From the NCBI GenBank assembly GCA_018340375.1, contig JAFFJZ010000001.1:41346001-41410000 (forward strand): 64,000 bases of DNA, in the 5' to 3' direction. The position numbers and the translations under genes are program-made. This DNA is from Gonatopus flavifemur. Lineage: Eukaryota > Arthropoda > Insecta > Hymenoptera > Dryinidae. Below are positions 23,279 through 34,902 of this stretch, one piece after another. Positions within the stretch are counted from its first letter, which is position 1; each line of letters begins with the position of its first letter. A model generated the notes under the pieces. That model was not told the origin of the DNA. It searched no databases and saw only the letters and a list, made by a program, of their open reading frames with translations.

Positions 23279-23747
23279 CCCAAGTGTGTATCGCCGATAT
23301 CGACAATGGGCCCAAGCAGGGTCCATTTGCTTGAATCCAGTATTGGGAAATGACAATGGGACCCATCTTGGCCCTATTGTTTGTTCCCATACAATTATAG
23401 TTCGTAGAAAATGGGAATATTGAACTTTGGTGCGGGCCCGGCCCTAAGTTGAGCCAAGATCGGCTTAGCTCCCCTAGTAGAAATCACTCTAGTCATTCTC
23501 TAGGCGATGACAAGGCCTCGCGAGGCCTTGCAAGTCCCTCACAAGGGCCTGGTGAGGCCTCGCAAAGCCTGGAGTATTACTAGAATGATTTCTGCTAGGG
23601 TCAGGGCCCATTGTATCACCTAGTCCTCGCGCAAAGCAATACAGCCAGGCTGGAAACGATGTTATCATCCCAGAGTTGGCCCCACGTTAGGTAGCATGGG
23701 CACCCACTTTGGGCCCCCATTGGACCCGTAGTAAATACACGCTTGGG
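23279..23747. mobile_element. MITE with CCCAAGTGTGTAT ends, carrying a nested MITE
   Basis: The left end CCCAAGTGTGTATCGCCG and right end GTAAATACACGCTTGGG are inverted repeats, with TA at 23277-23278 and 23748-23749. Inside, ACAATGGGCCCAAGC, CCCATCTTGGCCCTATTG and CACTTTGGGCCCCCATTGGA occur in both orientations, and GGGCCCATTG and GGGCCCCCATTG mirror CAATGGGCCC. A CCCTAGTAG element occupies 23472-23600. Without it the host element is about 340 bp. No coding capacity. Confidence 0.78.
23472..23600. mobile_element. Nested CCCTAGTAGAAAT MITE
   Basis: Left end CCCTAGTAGAAATCACTCTA and right end AGAATGATTTCTGCTAGGG are inverted repeats. The interior has GGCCTCGCGAGGCCTTG, and several AAGGCCT or AGGCCTGG words. 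Flanked by TC on both sides rather than TA. It interrupts the CCCAAGTGTGTAT element, so it is the younger of the two. Confidence 0.75.
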
Positions 23748-23749
23748 TA

Positions 23750-26656
23750 TTGATTATTAGGAATCGAAAACGATTTTAGTTGAAATCTTTGAATGACCTT
23801 GGTTTATGAACAAGAATAGGACTTTTACCATAAAATTTCTCTATTATACGTATAAAACACGGTTGAATTTCCTTTTGCTCTTCAAAAAAAGTTCACAGAA
23901 ATAGCAATCATGCGACATCATAGATTTTAAAAAACCTTACCATAAAGAATATTAATTTATCTACACGTAAATAAATTTCCATCGAAATTTACTCAATCGT
24001 GTGTAAGAAATCAATTCTTCTTCCACAAGAACAATAATTTTCGAATGGATATTGTTGATACACAAATTCAATTTCCAATAGAATATTTCTGAAATAATAT
24101 AAAATAACCCAGTGTTTGACATTTATTGATATTCCTTCAATTTTCATGATATCCGCTTCGCAAATAACGACCGTTGAACTATATAATATATTGGAAAGAG
24201 CCCTGGCTGAATTTCCTAAAGGATATAAAAAGAGATCTCTCGTCAGTGTGGAATGCAAGATGAAATGGTGCTGTATCTTTTTAATACATGCACCTGAAAA
24301 AGGACGATGAGAGCAAGTACCATCTACTTCTTTTTCTCGCACAATGCACTCTACTATCTCCCTCTCAAGAAAAATTTTCCAGATGGTGCTCACTCCAGTA
24401 TGTTATAGAGTTCAATGATGACGACGACTCAAACGCATCATCCTTCACACAATTTATCACCTCTTTGTTTTTATGCCACAGATTTAAAAAATTCGTTGGT
24501 ATCTGGTGGAGAGAATATGAAAATCAGAAAAAGAATTCATACGGATCTTTGATCACGCATGAATTCGATAATAATAATTTCAAATCAAAATTGAATATCC
24601 GTCAAACGATACTCAACAAAATGTTTACATTTGGCATATTATGTATCCGAGGGCATGAAGCAGAAGAAAAAAGTTTGAGAGGAATGTTTCATCACTTAAA
24701 GTGACGTTGGTGCAAGGGAAATAGAATATTCATGTCTGAAAATATTAAAAAAGAAAAAAAACAAACAGTTACACGAACGAATTGAAGAAAAATGTCACCC
24801 GGTATACATCTGCATATCATCCTCTCTAATATACTCATTTCTTAAAAATTTCTCTGCTGCATAGGGTATATATATTTTTTCTCTACCTTCAATCTATCTC
24901 GTCCCATATTTATTCAAATGGATGAAGAATACTCCGTCTGTCTCTTTCACACTAACGAGAAAATGTACGTCAAGTGTATTGTAAGACTGCATTGAGCGAC
25001 TCGAGTCAAGCTCGAGGGCTTTGCAAAAGATGAAAGAGCTTTTATTTCACATTTATGTCTCATCTTATATACATTGAAATCTGTTGTATATTTCTTATGG
25101 ATTGCCTGTCATCTTTCTCTCATTTCCATTGCACTTTTACGACATTGCAATCTATTTTTTGTACCTCTTTGTGAATGAAACATATCATTGTGCTTGGGGG
25201 AAAAAAACAGCATTTTTAAACGAGATTCACTTGTCCTCATAGAATATTTTTAAACATCATCATTCGTGGAGGTATCGTCGTACGTGCAGATATATTGAAA
25301 AATATTAGATATTTTTGAACATACAATTTCGCTACACGGTATGTATCTTTTCCTTTGACATAACTCCCAGTTTTCGCAATTTACATATTTTCAGCGTCTC
25401 ACCTCTCTCTGCGTTGTCATCCTTTTGAAAGCCCCTTGAACCCTCTTAACTCTCAACTCCTCTCTCTTTCTCCTCGGCGTCTATCTAAGAATCCACAGGA
25501 ACGGAATTCAACATCGCCCTTCACGGCATATTACTTTAGGACTGCTTCTCTTTTCTCCTTTCTTTTCTCGCTTTTATACTCATTTTTTTCTTCTTTTCTC
25601 CTTTTTAGTTTATGACTCGGTGAAGGAAATAAAGGTTTCGAGGAGCATAAGCAAGCAAACAGGCGAGAGATTGCAGAGTCCGCAAATTTTTACTTTCCCT
25701 CGCTTTGGATTTTTCGTTAAATGTAATCGTAAGTTCTGTAGGGACCGCCTCTTTCAGATCCTTCAAAAGATTATTTTCTTTCTATTTTCCTCCATTGTCT
25801 CGATTCAAAACATCTTGTGTTTTCATTTTTCAGAAATGTATGTATACTCTAAGTGTATTCCGATAAAAGGATGTTCTATTTTGATGATGGAAAACCAATG
25901 TACGAACGAAATTAAGATCACTCGATTTATGTTAGTGGATTGATTTATGTTAAAAGCGCATCCCATTTCCGCGAAGTGTGTTATTACTCCTCGAGGGATA
26001 CATGTTCAGCTATTGAGTTTATAAATCGAGGACACGCTTAAATGCTTTGCTACTCTTTTGGGAATTATCATCGAGCTACGGCATCGTAAAATTATTACTA
26101 TCGTAAATAAATAATCAAAAGCACATGTCAGAATCAGATAATTTTATCCAATTCTGACTGATCAAGTTCATTTCACAGTTTCAAAATCATCGTAATACAG
26201 GTAAGAATTTTTTTGGAATGGAAAAGGAATATTAAATTCAAAATAAAGAATCTTGGCATTGCCATATATCGTGCATTGATTATGACCGTGCATGAGTTTA
26301 ATCAGAGAGAATTAGGTAAAGTGGAAATAGAAGGTTCAACTTGAAACACGCCATCTGCTGGGTAAGTTGACACAACTCCAATACGAGCGAAAGAGAGATC
26401 AAAGGAAATGATCGATTTTTCTCTTTCTATCTCATTGAAGTCATGCCAACCAATCTGTGAATCTGAGAATATTCTCACAAAATCCGTAAAATGTACTGTA
26501 TCGAATATTCTCACAAACAGCGTAGAAGCTTCATAAATATTTATAAAAGATTCTTAGAACATTTGAATGGGACTGTTTCGAATATTCTAGGAACGTTCGT
26601 CAATATGCGTACAAAGTGTGTAAGGAGATTGATGAGCAGCGCATGCACAAGCATCG
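23750..26656. other. Quiet stretch without a recognised gene
   Basis: AT-rich DNA with a pyrimidine-rich stretch at about 25420-25620 (TCCTCTCTCTTTCTCCTCGG and similar). A plus-strand frame of 138 codons at 24288-24704 overlaps a minus-strand frame of 134 codons at 23989-24393. The first has an acidic DDDDS run but no domain I recognise. I do not call either as a gene. Confidence 0.4.
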
Positions 26657-26658
26657 TA

Positions 26659-26914
26659 CACGGAGAAAAATGATGTTTCGAATATTACTACATTTTGTAC
26701 TGAAGTAGTGCTATAAGTGAAATAATATAATGTTTACAATTGAATGTAGTAAAAATTCATGCTTTATGATGTAAAGTTACGTCCAATCGAAAGATTTTTC
26801 AAATCATTATGCATGAACTTTCACTACGTTCCATTGTAAATATTATATTATTTCACTTATAACACTACTTTTGAACAAAATGGAGTAATATTGAAACCAT
26901 CATTTTTCTCCGTG
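26659..26914. mobile_element. MITE with CACGGAGAAAAATGATG ends, TA target
   Basis: Left end CACGGAGAAAAATGATGTTT and right end AAACCATCATTTTTCTCCGTG are near-perfect inverted repeats, flanked by TA on both sides (26657-26658 and 26915-26916). The pairing continues far inward: ATAAGTGAAATAATATAA near 26711 is answered by TATATTATTTCACTTATAA near 26843. About 256 bp, no coding capacity. Confidence 0.88.
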
Positions 26915-26916
26915 TA

Positions 26917-27408
26917 ATGACATGAATTCAGTAATGGCGGATAATGTTGTTGACAGGCGACAGACCCTTGGATAATATATTATTTTGATCTGTATTTGGT
27001 GAATAAGAAATTTATAAATGTGCATTTTGATATCTAAAATATTCTGAGAGCGCCATGCGTAAAAAATAATTATTATCAAAAGTGTGATAAAATATCGTAT
27101 ATATAATGATTGCTTATTGCGATCATAAATATTTCACCCATCCATGTGGATCCATAATATTGCTAAGAGTCCATGATTACAGATGTGTAATGAGTGAAAA
27201 AATTGATTGTGAATTAGTTTTCGGTTAAATGCAGAAGCTATATTGACGGGAATTTCTATTTTAACAGCATTTCTTCTGATATTCCCACTATTTTCGGGCA
27301 TAATATTCTGAGAATATTTGAAACCGTCTCATTCAAACATTCTGAGGATGTGCGTAGAATATATTTGCACATGATAAGAATCTCCATAGAATATTCAAAT
27401 ATGCTCAA
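26917..27408. other. No feature recognised
   Basis: AT-rich DNA with several GAATATT or ATATTCT words (for example CATAATATTCTGAGAATATT near 27299) that resemble the arms of the composite element at 27.8-28.9 kb. No open frame of note. Confidence 0.4.
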
Positions 27409-27624
27409 CGTAATACTTGTTAAAGCCTGATTAGCTCCGTAATACGCATCGAACCAGAGTTGAGTCAGGTCGAAAAAAGATTAACATCAGGTTTAATGAG
27501 AGTTTTGAAAGCAAGATCAGGTTGAGAGCAGGGCGAGATAAGGGTGAAAAATAAAATCCATCCTGATTCACTCCGTGATACGCAACAAATCACAGCTGAA
27601 TCAGGTTTCACTTTTTGACTCGGG
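27409..27624. mobile_element. CCCGAGTC element, 5'-altered copy
   Basis: Aligns along its length with 50969-51199: TAATACTTG or TAATACTTTC, CTCCGTAATACGCA, CAGAGTT, AATCAGG or GTCAGGT, CATCAGGTTTAATGAGAGTT, GAGCAGGGCGAGATAAGGGT, GATTCACTCCGTGATACGCA, and a right end CTTTTTGACTCGGG followed by TA. The left terminal CCCGAGTC is not present, so that end has been lost or replaced. Confidence 0.7.
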
Positions 27625-27734
27625 TATATTCTCAAGGCATTCTCAGAACGTGCGTTTGCTACCTGGGTAGAGATCATTCCCAATTGAGACGCAATACATC
27701 TCATATTATATCAAGGACATTTTCACAAAAAAGT

Positions 27735-27841
27735 GTAAGTGCCAAGAAATATGAAATTAAGTTGCATATATCAATCGAAAGCTCTTAAAAAGAGCTTTTG
27801 AATGATATATACCAGTCAATTCCATGATTTTTGGCACTTAC
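27735..27841. repeat. 107-bp foldback hairpin
   Basis: Left arm GTAAGTGCCAAGAAATATGA and right arm TCATGATTTTTGGCACTTAC (in part) are inverted repeats that meet at AGCTCTTAAAAAGAGCT, so the whole segment can form one long imperfect hairpin. It abuts the composite element that begins CCCACACAGCACC. No coding capacity. Confidence 0.7.
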
Positions 27842-28194
27842 CCACACAGCACCGGATGTCCCAGCAATATTGTCAGAACATTACATTTGGAATGTGTAAT
27901 ATTCTGGAAAACATCTCGAGAAGATTGTCAGATTGTTTGCAGGATGCCTCATGTCACCATCTTTGTAACATTCTGGAGATATTCTGAAACATTGCTGAGA
28001 TCATGGAAGTCACATTCTGGAGATATTCTGAAATATTGCTGTGATCATTTCAGCGATATTCCGTACGGAAAAAAATGTAACAATCACATATATTAAAAAG
28101 CTTACAAAATGTTACTTTGAGTTGAAAAAAAATTCTTCAGAGTTTACTTCTGCAAATGTTAAAGGAGCTTGGTCACAATCACTTTGAGTGTAAG

Positions 28195-28365
28195 AAAAAC
28201 TGCTTCGAAGTCAATTATTATTAGAAAGTTCCGCCAGTGGGGATTGAACCCGGGTTCTGCGAGTGAGAGTCAAGATTCTATCACATCAGAGAATCTCCGA
28301 AATAACGACACCACTCTCAAAGTGCCATTTATTGTAATCATCGTGATGGGAGTTTGAAGAATTCG
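28195..28365 (-). repeat. tRNA-derived SINE, copy 1
   Basis: On the minus strand a B-box-like CGGGTTCAATCCCC occurs at about 28237-28250, and an A-box-like segment (GAGATTCTCTGATGTGATAG) lies upstream in the sense direction at about 28277-28297. This is the layout of a tRNA-type internal RNA polymerase III promoter. The same arrangement and surrounding sequence recur at 42860-43010, which makes a SINE much more likely than a chance match. The anticodon arm does not look functional. Outer borders are approximate. Confidence 0.65.
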
Positions 28366-28625
28366 GTTCGGTGAAATATAGACCAATCGATTCAGAATCT
28401 TCTAACACAAAAAATGAGTAGGTCGTGGGAGAGAGGTTTTTTTCGACCTCGACTTTCAAATTTTATGAAGTGCTGAGTAAGATAGATGGAAAAACTTCGA
28501 AAATTCGTTGCCGTGGGATATAGACTGATCGTTTCAGAATCTTTTGAAATTAAAAGTGAATAGGTTGTGGGAGAGGCGTTTCTTTCGATCTTGAATTGTA
28601 AATTTTCCCATTCCTGGACCAGGTG
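28360..28625. repeat. Tandem pair of a unit of about 140 bp
   Basis: CGGTGAAATATAGACCAATCG near 28370 recurs as CCGTGGGATATAGACTGATCG near 28512. Each is followed by TTCAGAATCTT, then AAAATGAGTAGGTCGTGGGAG or AAAGTGAATAGGTTGTGGGAG, and TTTCGACCT or TTTCGATCT. The copies are clearly diverged. Function unknown. Confidence 0.6.
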
Positions 28626-28990
28626 TATAAAAATTCATTTTGTTTCATAAAATATTGCTACTGTCATATTCTTGGAATATTTCATTTGCGACAAATTTAG
28701 CATATTCCCCATCGTAGATTTCCAGAACATTACAGATCATTATATGTAAAATGTTCCAATTGGAAGATTCTCAGAACATTTTCAACAAAATATTGTATCT
28801 GCAATATCTACAGGATTTTGTATAAACATTTCACACAGAATGTTTTGAGCGAGACATTGTGATATTCTAGAGATATCACTGAGACATTAGGTGCTGTGCG
28901 GGATACGTCTTTTTGTCAAAACGTCGTCGGTGGTAGGTACCTTCTGCTGGAACAGCAAATTCTTCGCTATCATAGCAATATTGTTACCCA

Positions 28991-29200
28991 CACTGAAGTC
29001 AAATTTACTTTGGAGTTACAGGAATGGGGGAACATACTGACTTTCAATGAAATTTACTCTGAAACATTGGAAATTTGATCAGGTCTCCATTGTTATGCCA
29101 TAGTAGATTTCATTATATTATAGTAAATTTCATTAAAAGTCAGTATGTTCCCCCATTCATATAATTCCATAGTGAATTAAATTCTAAATTTCTCTCAGTG
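28991..29200. mobile_element. Palindromic MITE, CACTGA ends
   Basis: Left end CACTGAAGTCAAATTTACTT and right end TAAATTTCTCTCAGTG are loose inverted repeats, flanked by CA on both sides. The inner arms pair strongly: TGGGGGAACATACTGACTTT near 29027 is answered by AAAGTCAGTATGTTCCCCCA near 29135, and AATGAAATTTACT by AGTAAATTTCATT. 210 bp, non-coding. It ends exactly where the next element begins. Confidence 0.75.
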
Positions 29201-29449
29201 CACGACAGCGATTGTTTAGCTGTGGCAGTGAAAAATCTTTTGCTCTTCCAGCAACATTTTCGCTTTTTTGTATATAATACTGAAAATTATGTTACTCCAT
29301 CAAGAAATTTAATTTTTTCTTTAATTATGTTGTTCTCTCAGCAGTTCCGTAAACTGTGGCAGCTGATTTTTAGCTGGATTGGCAAAAAGATTAGCTATTT
29401 TATATATAATATCACGATTTCCGGCGTCAGCAATTTTTTTTCCGTGTGT
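29201..29449. mobile_element. AGCAAA-family element, copy at 29 kb
   Basis: Starts CACGACAGCGATTGTTTAGC and ends CAGCAATTTTTTTTCCGTG. The interior has AGCTGTGGCAGTGAAAAATC, TTTTGTATATAATACTGAAA, GCAGCTGATTTTTAGCTGG and TTTTATATATAATATCACGA, the same layout as 59557-59885, including the TATATAATA spacer. It lies immediately next to the CACTGA element to its left. Confidence 0.65.
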
Positions 29450-30934
29450 ATATTGATAATAGAGAATGTAGTATTCAAGAGAATCACAACCAGAGACAAA
29501 TTGTTCCTCCATATTCATTAAATTTCGTGAGAGATATTTCATCTTCTCAAATATATATGAGATAAAATAAAAAAAAAAGCGGAGATCAGTTTTAAGATTG
29601 ACGTTTTTTTCCCTTTAATTGATGTAGATATCTCGTATCACTTGTTCGTTAAATAATCATGCCAGGTGGTCTTTAACTAAGTTACAACATCACGGTATTT
29701 CGTTGTTGGTTACGTCCAAACGCTTAGCAAAGTACTTGGACAAGTAGCGAAGTGTAATACTGCCGTGGACACTAACAACGAGATCCGCAATGACATTAGA
29801 CCCTATTCACAATAATGATTGTCGATGCGTGGGTCTCGACATGTTGTTCCTAACGGTATAACTTCAATATCGGATACTCTCCAATTTACACATTCTTAAT
29901 CGACCTAACGCAATCCTATTGAACGAATACCTACGATTTTATTTCGTCCATCCGAACCATCAAATTTTTAATTTTGGTTTTGTTTCGCTTAAAATCTTAA
30001 TACGATATTTTACATTATCTGAATTATTTGATTGATTTCAAAACGACTTGAATCATTGAAATACCACTAGGTATACAAATAATCAATCAAACAAAGAAAA
30101 CGGTTGATTGATCGGTTCGTCATAAAACCATTGGATTTTCAATACAGTAGTCAAAATAATCAAATGATTTCCTCGGCATAAGGAAAAAAAATAACCAAAA
30201 TGAATATGAACACTCTCGTAGTACTTCGCTACAGATCAAATAAGTCACGATAAGCACAGAATTTTTGTAGGACAATGCAACATACAAGAAAATTTGAAAA
30301 CATACATGAGTATTGCTTATATCAGATCTCTTTCACAAATAAATTTCTCTCGTGTTTCAAATTGGCATACTCTCGGTACGAATGCAAACAAGAAAAAGCA
30401 AATCGGAAACCCTGTACCATTTTCATATGTGAAGAGATGTAGCAGATAGAAAAAGTAATATCAAAGCGATGAAAAATCTTTCTCTCTCTCTCTCTCTCTC
30501 TCTCTTTTTCTTCGTCTCTTGTTTTAAGCGCTTTCCACTGTTGTATTTTGGTCCCCTGAGGGGTCTAAAAACTGTTTTGAGGCATCCATAATCGACTCCT
30601 CAACGTTCAAGTATGAAATGATTGTGTTCTGGAACTTTGCCGATTGCGGATGATCCATTTTCATTTCTACCGAGTATCATAATCGTTGAATTCTTTCAAA
30701 GAGTTACAACGTTTTGCATGACACACATCATCAACCTGCTGCTGCTGTTGCTGCTATTTCTGATAATTATCACACACTTTTTGTTTAAAATACAAAAGCA
30801 ATGTACTATACGACTGGAATGATTGTCAAATTGAAGGCATCGAATTGTTAAAGAGCCATTGGAACCAATATATCACCCTAAAAGGAGGCTATATGATGAA
30901 TCAAGTCGAATTCTATCTGAAAGTTATTGAATTA
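29450..30934. other. No gene recognised; contains a (TC)n tract
   Basis: AT-rich, with a slightly GC-richer unique patch at about 29650-29930. A (TC)n microsatellite lies at 30480-30505. A CTG-rich patch (AACCTGCTGCTGCTGTTGCT, 30734-30753) is too short to call. No exon can be supported. Confidence 0.4.
30480..30505. repeat. (TC)n microsatellite
   Basis: An uninterrupted TC dinucleotide run of about 26 bp, flanked by T-rich DNA. Confidence 0.95.
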
Positions 30935-31188
30935 CACTGTAAAAAATAATTGTGGAATTCTCCCCCAAAAAATGGTGGTAACAAAGTTCCTCCATATTTT
31001 GGAAATTCTGCACCATAATTTTGTGGCTTTTTCCTTTATTTTTAGGTGATTTTACAACCAAAGAACAAAATAATCCGTCAAAGTGGTGGGAAAATCCTTC
31101 ATTTTGGATAAAACAAAAAACAATCCCCCCACGAAAGGACGGAATCCACCAACAGTGTGAAGAAAAACTCCCCACATTTTTCACAGTG
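30935..31188. mobile_element. MITE of the GTGGAGGAA family, CACTGTAAAAAAT ends
   Basis: Left end CACTGTAAAAAATAATTGTG and right end CCACATTTTTCACAGTG are inverted repeats, with TA on both sides (30933-30934 and 31189-31190). It is an inverted relative of 52854-53102: minus-strand translation of this copy and plus-strand translation of the other both give NEGF-HHF and HH or DH blocks in the same order. That reflects shared DNA, not a real gene. 254 bp. Confidence 0.85.
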
Positions 31189-32154
31189 TAGTTAAGCCCA
31201 GGACTCATTGAATGATGTGTTGTTTATTCATCTATCTCTTTGTGCATTCGAATAAAACGACTATAGATTATACAAACCTTCTATCGGTTGGATCAACTAA
31301 GATTCTCTTATAATAAAAACATATTTCAATTGCAATAACAACGCTATTTGGTTATTCAAATTTTCCAGACACTTTTTTTTTATTTTTTTTATATATGATG
31401 GATTATTTATAAATTGTCACTTCACACGATAGTTCCAACATCGCATTGCTGAGTGTAACTATGACACTTCAACTGAAAATTCTTTGAAGCGTAAAGATCC
31501 GTATTTGGAGATTGATACATGACCATTGTGTGACGAACAGTAGTTGAAAAACTTCCAACAAGTTCCGAATGCTTTTTGTTATGGGCAATCAAACAGATAT
31601 TCTCTTCGATCACACTCAATTACAGTTCTTCAACCACAGTATTGCTAAATTACTTCCGAATTCTTGGAAAATCGTACATTAACTCATTGTCGTTGCAGAA
31701 GTTCATCATTAGTATTAGAATATTCTAATCACGACTCACTGAATTTATCAACACTCAACATTTCGAAGGTGATTAGAACACTTTGAGTGTTTTTTTTTCG
31801 CTTTGTATTTTCTTAATAAAATATGTAGGCATATTTGAACACAAAACAAAGAACAAATTCATCGGGAACAGGTATCACAGCTGAGTGCGATGTTTTTCAA
31901 AAAGTAGAATTCCAATTCTCATATCAGTCATCAATTGATGAAGAAAGTCCGGTATGTTTGGAGTTGCTTTTGCTAACCCTGTGGGTTTACTCTCTTTTCT
32001 CCCTGTGTAGGGCATTGAATTTACCCTTGATATTCCATATGAACTTTCTAAGAAAAAAATCCAATTATCCTATGTTATGAATTAAAGTTCTATTTACATC
32101 TCCTGTTTAACTGTATACACGAAAGAGCACGACCTCTGAGAAGTAATAAATGAC

Positions 32155-32245
32155 ACATCTTCATTCATCTATTTATCTATCCATCTATCTGTTTACGTAT
32201 CAATCGATCTATCCATCCGTCCATTTATCTAGCCATCTATATTTT
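32155..32245. repeat. Degenerate (ATCT)n tract
   Basis: Repeated ATCTATC, ATCCATC and TTTATCTA words over about 90 bp. Confidence 0.8.
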
Positions 32246-33090
32246 CTTCTCTGACCAGTGATTTCTAAGCCGAGTTATCGGAATACGTACACGAATCTCA
32301 TACCTTACAGACGCACATACAACACAAAGGGTGATCTTCGACCTTCGGCAATCATCCGTATCGAATCGCATTGCGTTCTGTGTTATATACCTTCGAAATA
32401 AACCGAATACATTTCCTGCTTGCGTGTACGACCATATTCGCCAAAGCCCCTAACGCCCGACTTGGGTTCACAACTACCGGAGAGCAGGAACGTTAATTAA
32501 ATCGCGTATGGTTCTTTTTGTATGCGCATATCCCCGTATAATTCACGTATATAAATATACTTGGTGATACGATAGTCCGATATATGATTAAAAAGTATCA
32601 AATGGGATGAATTTCTATCCTTTCATTCATTCTTTCATCTTGTTACGTTAAGGATATGAAAATTTATATTTCAAACACAAGTGAAATCATGATTTTTCAC
32701 CCTACTCATATTATTTCATAAATTTTAAATGATCTTAAAATTTTGCAATTTTCTCCGAGAAAATTTGTTAGATATACTTCCTGTAGCGAGTAAAGGGGTG
32801 AAAGACGAAGAACAGCCATCTCATCATTCATAAGAACTGTCCAAGAACTTTTCTACTATTTTTTTTTCTCCCGCTCTTCTTTTCAGCAGTCCACGAGAGC
32901 TCCAGTTCTCAAGAACGATGTAATTTACTGCACCTATATGCTTGGTAGCTTTAATACGCCAGTGTTTCCGAGACTTTCCTGCACGTCCCTTCTTTCTTTC
33001 TTCGTGCTTTCACTCTTTTCCCCTTCATTCTCTTCTTCGCTGCCATGAACATATCACATTGCAAAGAGAAAGAAATACGCACACTTATAT

Positions 33091-33093
<3 letters not shown>

Positions 33094-33140
<47 letters not shown>
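33094..33140. repeat. (AG)n microsatellite
   Basis: About 47 bp of uninterrupted GA/AG dinucleotides, continuing as a purine-rich tail to about 33180. Confidence 0.95.
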
Positions 33141-33145
<5 letters not shown>

Positions 33146-34550
33146 AAGAGAGGGAGATCGGGGAAAAGAAAAGAAACTGAATTCTCTGGCAAATTAAAAC
33201 CGCGGAGGATTTATCACCAACTCCCAACCTCGGCACGCCTGGCACCGTTTAAGATAACTAAGTGCCGAAGACGCGTATTAACGAGGTCTTCATTCATCTC
33301 GTTACATGAAGAGTAGCGAGCCTTAGAACCACGATCTTCGCTCAAGATTCGAGAATGGGGATAAAAAGAGACGGAGAAAAATGAACGTCAGAATTAGCAT
33401 TCCGCAAGCTGATATTCGCCAGAACGTCGACCCATTTTTTTTCTCTCCACCTTCACTGATTGAACACGATATCGCGTTACGTAATTCCTGTCAATTTCAT
33501 TTTCGATTTTTGACGGTTACAAATAATAGGTGTAGTACCGCTTTTCTTGAACTTTGGAAACCACCAGGGTCCTTATGAATATTGCGAAAGCAGTATTCTT
33601 TCATAAAGAATTTTGATTTATATCAACGTTTTTATCGAGATAACTACATATTCCTTTGCCACTTGAGTACATGAAAAATTATTCGACACGCTAGCAACAG
33701 ACACTGGTATTACCATTCCAACACGCTCTTGGAACGGTATAACGTCAAAAGCAGATATCGAAAATATATTGAACATCATAACGAGTGTCAAAGAAATAAA
33801 TCATTAAAAATATCGTTTCACGCTATGTAGTGAATTACAAAAGGAACAAGATATCGTCAAACGAATAAAAATGTGAATTCAATACACATTTTTCAAATTG
33901 ATTACATCCTCCGGTTTATGTTTTTGCCATTTTTTTCTGCAATATAGGGAATCAACTTGTTCCCGAATAAATGAAAAATTATGCGAGTCTTGTGACAAAT
34001 TCGATTCAAAGGAGGTAAGAATTTGTTGAGCTCTGGCAAAAGAAGAAGGCTGAGCGTCGCTGATTCCGAAACAAGTCCCTTACTTCATGGACTTGAAAAA
34101 TTCTATTCCGAAGCATAGATCTCATCTGATCAGCGAAATTCAATAATGAATTCTATAAATGTCACCTGAATTATATTAGTCAGTCTTCGCTAGAAAAAAT
34201 CAATATTTCATATCAGAATTTATACCAGGGTTATCAGATCCCGGTGGGACACATCTTTTCTTATTCGGTCTAACATATCTTTATGAGAAACCACGTCTAC
34301 TCAAGGCAAATATATGAGCGCTTGGCCAAGTTTCGATCTTGTAACCCTATCGGACTCTAATTGAACCAGGATGAAAGGAAACCTCATCGGATCCCGACTC
34401 GTTCATGATCAGACATGCCTCTGTGAAGCACACCGTAGGATTACCTGATCTTGCCCTCATGAGTGATCGAGCAAATTTTTAGTCGGGTTACATTGTCAGA
34501 ACTTGGCTATTAAATCGAGCTGACATGGTCCGTTCATAGTAACGGCCCTA

Positions 34551-34773
34551 CACTGAGGGAAAAAAGTCATTGAGGCAAGAAAATATTTTATTCAATGATA
34601 TCTATAAAATATTCCTTCGAACCAATTAAATATTATTCCAATGAAGGAAATGGCTCTTCACTGCATGAAGTGTTTCATCAAGTGAAAGTAAAATTTCATT
34701 GATCTAAAGAAATATTTTATAGATATCATTCGATGCAATATTTTTTTGTCACAATGACTTTTTTCCGTCAGTG
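34551..34773. mobile_element. MITE with CACTGAGGGAAAAAAGTCATTG ends
   Basis: Left end CACTGAGGGAAAAAAGTCAT and right end ATGACTTTTTTCCGTCAGTG are inverted repeats with TA on both flanks (34549-34550, 34774-34775). The arms extend inward: AATGATATCTATAAAATATT near 34596 is answered by AATATTTTATAGATATCATT near 34708. 223 bp, non-coding. Confidence 0.88.
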
Positions 34774-34902
34774 TAACACTCTTAAAATTTCAATCTTGAA
34801 CCACTTTTTCGCGTTGAAAATTTCATACATACAAGAATTTCGAGATGTCAAGCTACATAAAAAAAAGAATCAATTATGAATTCATGTAGACAATCAGATC
34901 TA

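Larger units (their letters stand above)
27841..28902. mobile_element. Composite inverted-repeat element containing a SINE
   Basis: The left terminus CCCACACAGCACCGGATGTC and the right terminus GACATTAGGTGCTGTGCGGG are inverted repeats (about 20 of 24 matching over the longest stretch). Both arms are rich in GAATATT, ATTCTGGA and ACATTCTG words. The left arm has a tandem pair of a roughly 43-bp unit at 27969 and 28012 (ATTCTGGAGATATTCTGAAA). Between the arms lie a tRNA-like SINE and a duplicated unit of about 140 bp. The likely reading is a non-autonomous DNA transposon of roughly 500 bp, enlarged by later insertions. The superfamily is unknown because the target duplication is not clear. Confidence 0.55.
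31189..34550. other. No gene recognised; microsatellites present
   Basis: AT-rich sequence with the ATCT-rich and (AG)n tracts listed separately. A GC-richer unique patch at about 33150-33340 (ACTCCCAACCTCGGCACGCC and following) looks less drifted than its surroundings and might be a UTR or regulatory element, but there is no direct sign of transcription. The 124-codon frame at 32942-33316 only exists because of the (AG)n run. Confidence 0.4.

Noticed and set aside
24288..24704. Open frame of 138 codons on the plus strand
   Set aside because: Longest simple frame outside repeats, but no recognisable domain, overlaps a similar-length frame on the other strand, and lies in AT-rich DNA where such lengths occur by chance.
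28195..28365. Functional tRNA gene
   Set aside because: The cloverleaf does not close and the sequence recurs with the same defects at 42.9 kb, which fits a SINE.
30924..31208. Apparent conserved peptide shared with 52890-53120
   Set aside because: Both are inside copies of the same MITE family, so the similarity is of DNA rather than of protein.
32942..33316. Open frame of 124 codons with an alternating Arg-Glu run
   Set aside because: The run is the (AG)n microsatellite read as codons; the remaining residues show no known family.
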